A DNA stretch of 17,460 bases from Candidatus Babeliales bacterium (GTDB lineage Bacteria; Babelota; Babeliae; Babelales; JABDEC01): positions 1 through 17,460 of the forward strand of contig JARLHJ010000016.1 of NCBI GenBank assembly GCA_031292305.1, read 5' to 3'. A model generated the notes under the pieces. It did no database searches. It had not been told where the DNA came from and was given only the letters and a program-made list of their open reading frames with translations. The translations under genes were made by a program, and so were the position numbers. Below, one piece after another: positions 14,040 through 17,460 of this stretch (positions are counted from its first letter, which is position 1; every line of letters begins with the position of its first letter).

Positions 14040-14066
14040 TTATTTTTTAATTAATTAGTCTAAGAA
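14028..14066. terminator. 15-bp inverted repeat at the murJ stop, probable terminator
   Basis: TTCTTAGACTAATTA (14028-14042) and TAATTAGTCTAAGAA (14052-14066) are perfectly complementary with a 9-nt loop rich in T. The murJ stop codon lies within the 5' arm. The stem is AT-rich with no good T-tail on the plus strand, so it may be a terminator, an mRNA 3'-end protector, or both. The position between convergent genes supports a 3'-end role. Confidence 0.6.
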
Positions 14067-14083
14067 GTCATTTAATATTATTG

Positions 14084-14110
14084 ACAATAGATTTTTAAAA
14101 AATTTATTGT
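14084..14110. terminator. AT-rich hairpin after the peptidase-like gene, possible terminator
   Basis: ACAATAGATTTTT (14084-14096) faces AAAAATTTATTGT (14098-14110), complementary except for one G-T position. It lies just beyond the stop of the minus-strand gene at 14119 and next to the murJ hairpin. The tight turn and lack of G-C pairs make its strength uncertain. Confidence 0.35.
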
Positions 14111-14118
14111 TTAGGTTG

Positions 14119-15897
14119 TTATTTTTCTTTAAGATCAGCCTGTTTTTTAATTAAGGTATCTTGAATTTTTTTGATATCTTTTGAGGTGGTTTTTTCAACA
14201 AAACTTTCTTGGGTTGCCACTACCCCTTTTTTTGCAAATTTCATTTCCTTTTTATATTCTTTCTCTTTTATTTCAGTCAATTTTGAATTTTTAAATTTGT
14301 AAAATTTATTTTCCCATGTGAAATAAATGAATTCATCAGTATAAAGTAATACATTTTTAATAATTATAGGTTCCTGGGTATTAGAAAGTTCTTTAAAAAT
14401 ACCGTTAATTTCTTCAATCCAAAAACCCTTTGTAGCTTCTAAATTTTCTATTGAATACAATTGATTGTTAAAAAAATCAAGAATATCGTAGTTATTTAAA
14501 GTGATTTTTTTTATTGAATGCATTACATTATCCGGAATCATAGAAATAATAGTAATATCTTTTGGTATTATAAGTTCAAAAGGAATAGTAGGAGCATAAA
14601 GTAAAATTACAAGCGGGGTTGTTTTGAAAAATTTTACCACATCTAAAGGGTTGTTTGGATTTCTAGATTTAGCCAAAATGTTACCTATAGAGACAATTTC
14701 TTCGCGACTGTTCATTACTGAAAACCATTCTAGTCCAGGTAATTTAATTTGAGGTATTTCGTTTAAATTTTTAGTTTTATCTGTGATTTTAGCGTCCTTG
14801 AATATAGGTTCAATTATATCAATAAAATCGATTTTTTCTGAGCTAGTTGCTTTATTTAAAAATTCTGAAAAATCGATTTTTCCTGAATATGATATATTCG
14901 ATTTATCATTTGTTAAATCAAGATTGAATCCTCGCCCACTAGTAGGTGCATCTGTGAGCGCTTCGGTTACAATTGCAAACGAATATTTTTTTTGTAAAGG
15001 AGATTTAGAATCTTTATAAATTAATTCAGTATTAAGACCTGCTGCATAGCATGATGTATATACAAAAAGTTTTGTATTGATTTTAGTATCTAAAAATTCT
15101 AGAAATTTTTTAAAATTTGTAATTGAAACATCTACAATTGATTCCCCAATCATGCCATGACCAGTTATATAAATAACCCATTGAGGTAAAACTTTTTCTT
15201 TTTTTAGATCCTTATATTCTGCTCGAGTAACAAAAATAGCACTTTTTTTACCACTCCAAACTGAATTTATAAAATAATTAGCATATATGGGAGGGTTGCC
15301 TTTAAAATGTTTAATATCAATATCATTTATTGTTATTGTTTTTAAATGGTTTACTTTAAGACCCATCTTGTATTCAACATCGGTTAGTTGGTTATTTGGC
15401 AAATATTGTCTTACAGAATTGGTATTAATTTTCTCTTGATTTAGATAATCGTTTGGAATAAGTAATAAAATAGATGCAGTAATTTTTTTGATAATCCAAT
15501 CTTTATCATTAAAATTTATTCCACTAGATGCAATGCATAATTTTTCTTTTTCAGATTCGGGTTTGTTAAAATCAGAATTTAAGCTTTTATTTTGTGAAAC
15601 TTGTGATTTTATTTTTTTATATTTATTAAAGCGTTCTAGTGCCGGATCTTTAAGACAATTTTTGTTAGAAATAATATTATAAATTACAGACGCTGAAATA
15701 ATAATAGGCCCGGCCTTTTGTGCGATTGCTGACATTGCATCAGTTGATATGGGACCTAGCCTTCCTGTTTCTGAATCATCTAAAAAGATAAGCAACCCTT
15801 TAGACTTAAATGTATAAGAATCTTCTATGTCTTGGCAATTAATTTTATTAAAGAAAATTAAGGTTATCAAAATAAAAAATTTAAACTTATTAAGCAT
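14119..15897 (-). CDS. Exported large protein with clan CD (caspase/legumain-like) Cys-His motifs
   Basis: This 592-residue protein has a signal peptide (about 1-20; it ends KIN-Cys21, lipoprotein-like but with Asn at -1). After a charged, low-complexity stretch (about 90-120), a central segment shows QWVIYITGHGMIGESI (His247-Gly248) and, 36 residues later, LFVYTSCYAAGLN (Cys283). A hydrophobic strand ending in His-Gly, then a second strand ending in a catalytic Cys, is the signature arrangement of clan CD peptidases (caspase, legumain, clostripain, gingipain). The later regions match nothing I recognise; the C-terminus (about 545-592) is Lys/Glu-rich and probably coiled. AAGGA before the ATG supports the start. 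Peptidase activity is inference from two motifs; a catalytically dead or unrelated alpha/beta protein is possible. Confidence 0.5.
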   Translation of the reverse strand: MLNKFKFFILITLIFFNKINCQDIEDSYTFKSKGLLIFLDDSETGRLGPISTDAMSAIAQKAGPIIISASVIYNIISNKNCLKDPALERFNKYKKIKSQVSQNKSLNSDFNKPESEKEKLCIASSGINFNDKDWIIKKITASILLLIPNDYLNQEKINTNSVRQYLPNNQLTDVEYKMGLKVNHLKTITINDIDIKHFKGNPPIYANYFINSVWSGKKSAIFVTRAEYKDLKKEKVLPQWVIYITGHGMIGESIVDVSITNFKKFLEFLDTKINTKLFVYTSCYAAGLNTELIYKDSKSPLQKKYSFAIVTEALTDAPTSGRGFNLDLTNDKSNISYSGKIDFSEFLNKATSSEKIDFIDIIEPIFKDAKITDKTKNLNEIPQIKLPGLEWFSVMNSREEIVSIGNILAKSRNPNNPLDVVKFFKTTPLVILLYAPTIPFELIIPKDITIISMIPDNVMHSIKKITLNNYDILDFFNNQLYSIENLEATKGFWIEEINGIFKELSNTQEPIIIKNVLLYTDEFIYFTWENKFYKFKNSKLTEIKEKEYKKEMKFAKKGVVATQESFVEKTTSKDIKKIQDTLIKKQADLKEK

Positions 15898-16022
15898 AAT
15901 TTTATCCTTTATTGTTTTAAATTATTTTAGAAAATTAAGATTATTAAAAGCAAGTTTAAATTCTTAGTTTTAAATTGTAGCTTATTATATCTATCTTGTT
16001 ACAAGTTAGGGTTTTGAAGAAT

Positions 16023-16063
16023 TAGAAAAGAAATATTTTTGATTAAAAAATTTTTATTTTCTA
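16023..16063 (-). terminator. Imperfect AT-rich hairpin overlapping the mreC stop
   Basis: TAGAAAA (16023-16029) and TTTTCTA (16057-16063) form perfect outer arms, and the inner A/T runs largely pair, giving about 18-nt arms with a few mismatches. It covers the last codons and stop of mreC. The remainder of the 156-nt gap to the next gene (15898-16053) shows no ORF, only AT-rich sequence. Confidence 0.35.
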
Positions 16064-16854
16064 ACCAGGCAGCAATAAGAAACAGTGTTGATATCAATTA
16101 GTGGTTTAATATTAACTTCATATTGAACTTCATTTACTTTTTTAAAGTCGATAATTTTACCTAATCCTAAGCCTTTAGGGAAAATTAAACCTTCACCGCT
16201 TGATATTACTAAATCATCTTGTGCGAGTGTATCTAAATGACTAACAAATGATAAGTGTGTACGATTGGTTTCATTAATGCCTTCATAAATTCCAATAGCG
16301 CCTGTTTTAAAACAGAAGGCAGCAACTTTGCATACAGAATCAGTTATAAATACTGCTCGACTTTTTGTAGGAAACACTTCTATTATTTTACCGACTAAAC
16401 AATTTTTATATACAGCAATCATATCTTTGGTAATTTGAGAATTTGAGCCTTTGTCTATATAAAAATAATGTCCTTGGTCTGTAATTTCACGCATAATAAT
16501 TTGCGTAGTTATAGCATTATTTAAATCATATTTCTTTTTAAAACCAACATATTCAATTACTTGTTCCATATGAGCTAAAGAAGATTTTAGCATTATATTT
16601 TCTTCAAGAAGATTTTCACGTTCTTTGGTTTCATTTGTAAGCTTAGTTTGAAGCTGGTCAATTGTTGTTAATTTTTCTCTAAAATTACGTATTGGGCTTA
16701 CTATTCGATTTTGTAAATTCAAAATGGGATGGGTTATATAAGAGAACGTATTTTCTAATATGCCTGTAGAAAGGAATAGCATTTTATTTATATAAAAAAG
16801 TGTTATAAAAATAAATAATATTACATAAATGTATTGTTTGCTTGTTTTATACAT
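16054..16854 (-). CDS. mreC: Rod shape-determining protein MreC
   Basis: MreC is a bitopic inner-membrane protein whose periplasmic part scaffolds the elongation machinery with MreB, MreD, RodA and PBP2. The 266-residue protein has one N-terminal membrane segment (about 7-26), a coiled coil (about 55-95, Lys/Glu/Leu heptads), then the beta-rich MreC domain. Recognisable motifs are GHYFYIDKGSNSQITKDMIAV, CLVGKIIEV, SRAVFITDS, and ISSGEGLIFPKGLGLGKI near residues 219-236. The ATG at 16852-16854 has a GGA run 4 nt upstream; a TTG 9 nt earlier overlaps that run and is less likely. No mreB or mreD lies next to it here, unlike the usual mreBCD order. It diverges from the WD40 gene. Confidence 0.93.
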   Translation of the reverse strand: MYKTSKQYIYVILFIFITLFYINKMLFLSTGILENTFSYITHPILNLQNRIVSPIRNFREKLTTIDQLQTKLTNETKERENLLEENIMLKSSLAHMEQVIEYVGFKKKYDLNNAITTQIIMREITDQGHYFYIDKGSNSQITKDMIAVYKNCLVGKIIEVFPTKSRAVFITDSVCKVAAFCFKTGAIGIYEGINETNRTHLSFVSHLDTLAQDDLVISSGEGLIFPKGLGLGKIIDFKKVNEVQYEVNIKPLIDINTVSYCCLVRK

Positions 16855-16979
16855 ATTATCCAATTTTTTGCTTGAAAATATAGATCAGGTATAAAGTATC
16901 AGTTTTTAAAATTTTATCCAATCTTGATTGAATAATTGTTAAATAAGAATAAGATAAAAATATAGGGACTATATATTTT

Positions 16980-16985
16980 AAGGGG
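16980..16985 (+). promoter_or_regulatory. Strong ribosome binding site of the truncated WD40 gene
   Basis: AAGGGG is followed by a 6-nt spacer (TTATTA) and ATG at 16992-16994. It is one of the best ribosome sites in the window and fixes the start of a gene that has no stop within the window. The 137-nt divergent gap upstream (16855-16991) must hold its promoter and that of mreC; no convincing consensus -35/-10 pair is seen. Confidence 0.65.
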
Positions 16986-16991
16986 TTATTA

Positions 16992-17460
16992 ATGCGTTAT
17001 TTTATTCTTTTTCTAATAGTTAACATTTCTTTATATGGCCTAGAAGAGCCAAGTAGCAAAAAACAGAAATTAAGTCATAAATTATCTGCTCCTGCCGCCG
17101 CAGCCGCTGCAGCCAGTAGTTCTTCCAGCTATGTTTATCCTGCCGTCGCCAATGCTCAAGCGTATGCTGCCGCCGCAGCAGCCAGCAGTTATTCTCCCTC
17201 ATTTTCTTCCGCAGAAATTCCTTTGCATGCTAAATTATCAAATATTATTGAAGTTTCAAATAGTCAAATTACATTTCCTACAGATTTATCACAGGTAATT
17301 ATAGATAAAGTAAAACCGAATAGATTTGAAGAAATTGGTACACTCGTGAATGTTTCTGAAATTTTCTCTATTGCATGGTCTCCAAATGGTGATTACTTAG
17401 CATCTTCAGGGCGTAGTCCAGATATTTCGGTAAAGATATGGAGTGCAACTACAGGCAAAA
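16992..17460 (+). CDS. Exported Ala/Ser-rich WD40-repeat protein, 5' part (runs off window edge)
   Basis: 156 codons are present and open to the right edge. Order: signal peptide (about 1-17, MRYFILFLIVNISLYG), a basic linker, an Ala/Ser low-complexity stretch (about 33-78) with two Ala blocks each followed by Ser-rich sequence, then AEIPLHAKLSNIIEVSN and ITFPTDLSQVIIDKV (about 81-113), and a first WD40-type repeat. That repeat reads EIFSIAWSPNGDYLASSG and ISVKIWSATTGK, with the usual S-P-x-G-x-x-L-A-S-S-G and V-x-I-W-x signatures. The middle segment has spacing reminiscent of a degenerate Skp1/POZ domain; that is uncertain. More WD40 blades are expected beyond the edge. Such proteins are common eukaryote-like, possibly host-directed, proteins in protist-associated bacteria. 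Confidence 0.8.
   Translation, partial: MRYFILFLIVNISLYGLEEPSSKKQKLSHKLSAPAAAAAAASSSSSYVYPAVANAQAYAAAAAASSYSPSFSSAEIPLHAKLSNIIEVSNSQITFPTDLSQVIIDKVKPNRFEEIGTLVNVSEIFSIAWSPNGDYLASSGRSPDISVKIWSATTGK
17084..17192 (+). repeat. Two imperfect GC-rich direct repeats encoding Ala/Ser blocks
   Basis: TGCCGCCGCAGC begins near 17093 and recurs near 17167; each copy runs into a G/C/A-rich run of Ala codons, then AGCCAG(T/C)AGTT and Ser codons. The local G+C is far above the surroundings. It encodes the low-complexity leader of the WD40 protein and is a likely site of copy-number variation by slippage. Confidence 0.6.

Noticed and set aside
14081-14086. TTGACA as a -35 promoter box
   Set aside because: No -10 box lies 16-18 nt downstream and the site falls between convergent gene ends beside hairpins.
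17020-17202. Minus-strand open frame of 60 codons rich in Arg, Gln and Trp
   Set aside because: It is the antisense of the Ala/Ser repeat region of the WD40 gene, which has a strong ribosome site, signal peptide and WD40 motif on the plus strand.
1-17460. CRISPR array, insertion sequence or prophage
   Set aside because: No regularly spaced repeats, transposase, integrase or terminal inverted repeats with target duplications were found in the window.

Overview
This 17.46 kb window is AT-rich bacterial DNA (under about one third G+C by eye) packed with short, mostly recognisable genes. No tRNA, rRNA, CRISPR array or insertion sequence is visible. No marker fixes the taxonomy. Small housekeeping genes, many N-terminal export signals, Sel1 repeats, a WD40 protein with an Ala/Ser-rich leader, and an FtsH-like AAA ATPase without a protease together suggest a host-associated bacterium with a reduced genome. 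Candidate phylum Dependentiae (TM6/Babela-like) fits best. That assignment is inference.

Layout. Positions 1-754 (minus): ridA-like gene with a signal peptide, then the start of ddl (D-Ala-D-Ala ligase, cut by the window edge). Between them, 41 further sense codons continue in the ridA frame after its stop. Positions 875-1708 (plus): exported Sel1-repeat protein, convergent with an AAA ATPase (1734-3185, minus) across a shared terminator. Upstream of the ATPase on the same strand is an exported HAD-type acid phosphatase (3273-3944). Divergent from that is a HIT-domain protein with a secretion or lipoprotein-like leader (4003-4473). Positions 4478-7572 (minus): ABC exporter, exported glycosyltransferase-like protein, cutA. 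Positions 7676-8632 (plus): APH-fold kinase.

Positions 8670-12228 (plus) form one tight cluster: ogt-type O6-alkylguanine methyltransferase, tag (3-methyladenine glycosylase I), RBBP9-like serine hydrolase, LolD-like ABC ATPase, and secreted NlpC/P60 peptidase. The first three junctions are 3 nt, a 4-nt ATGA overlap and a 1-nt TAATG overlap, so co-translation is likely. A compact, comparatively GC-rich, self-complementary element (about 12231-12370) follows, then murJ (lipid II flippase).

Positions 14119-15897 (minus) encode a large exported protein with a His-Gly and Ser-Cys pair resembling clan CD (caspase/legumain-like) cysteine peptidases. Positions 16054-16854 (minus) encode mreC. At the right edge a truncated plus-strand gene (16992 onward) encodes an exported Ala/Ser-rich protein entering a WD40 repeat, perhaps after a degenerate Skp1/POZ-like stretch.

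Functionally the window combines cell-wall genes (ddl, murJ, mreC, NlpC/P60), alkylation repair (ogt, tag) and a notable set of exported proteins. Several of these belong to families that are normally cytosolic (RidA, HIT, AAA). The exported set, the peptidase-like protein and the WD40 protein are the best candidates for undescribed host-interaction biology.
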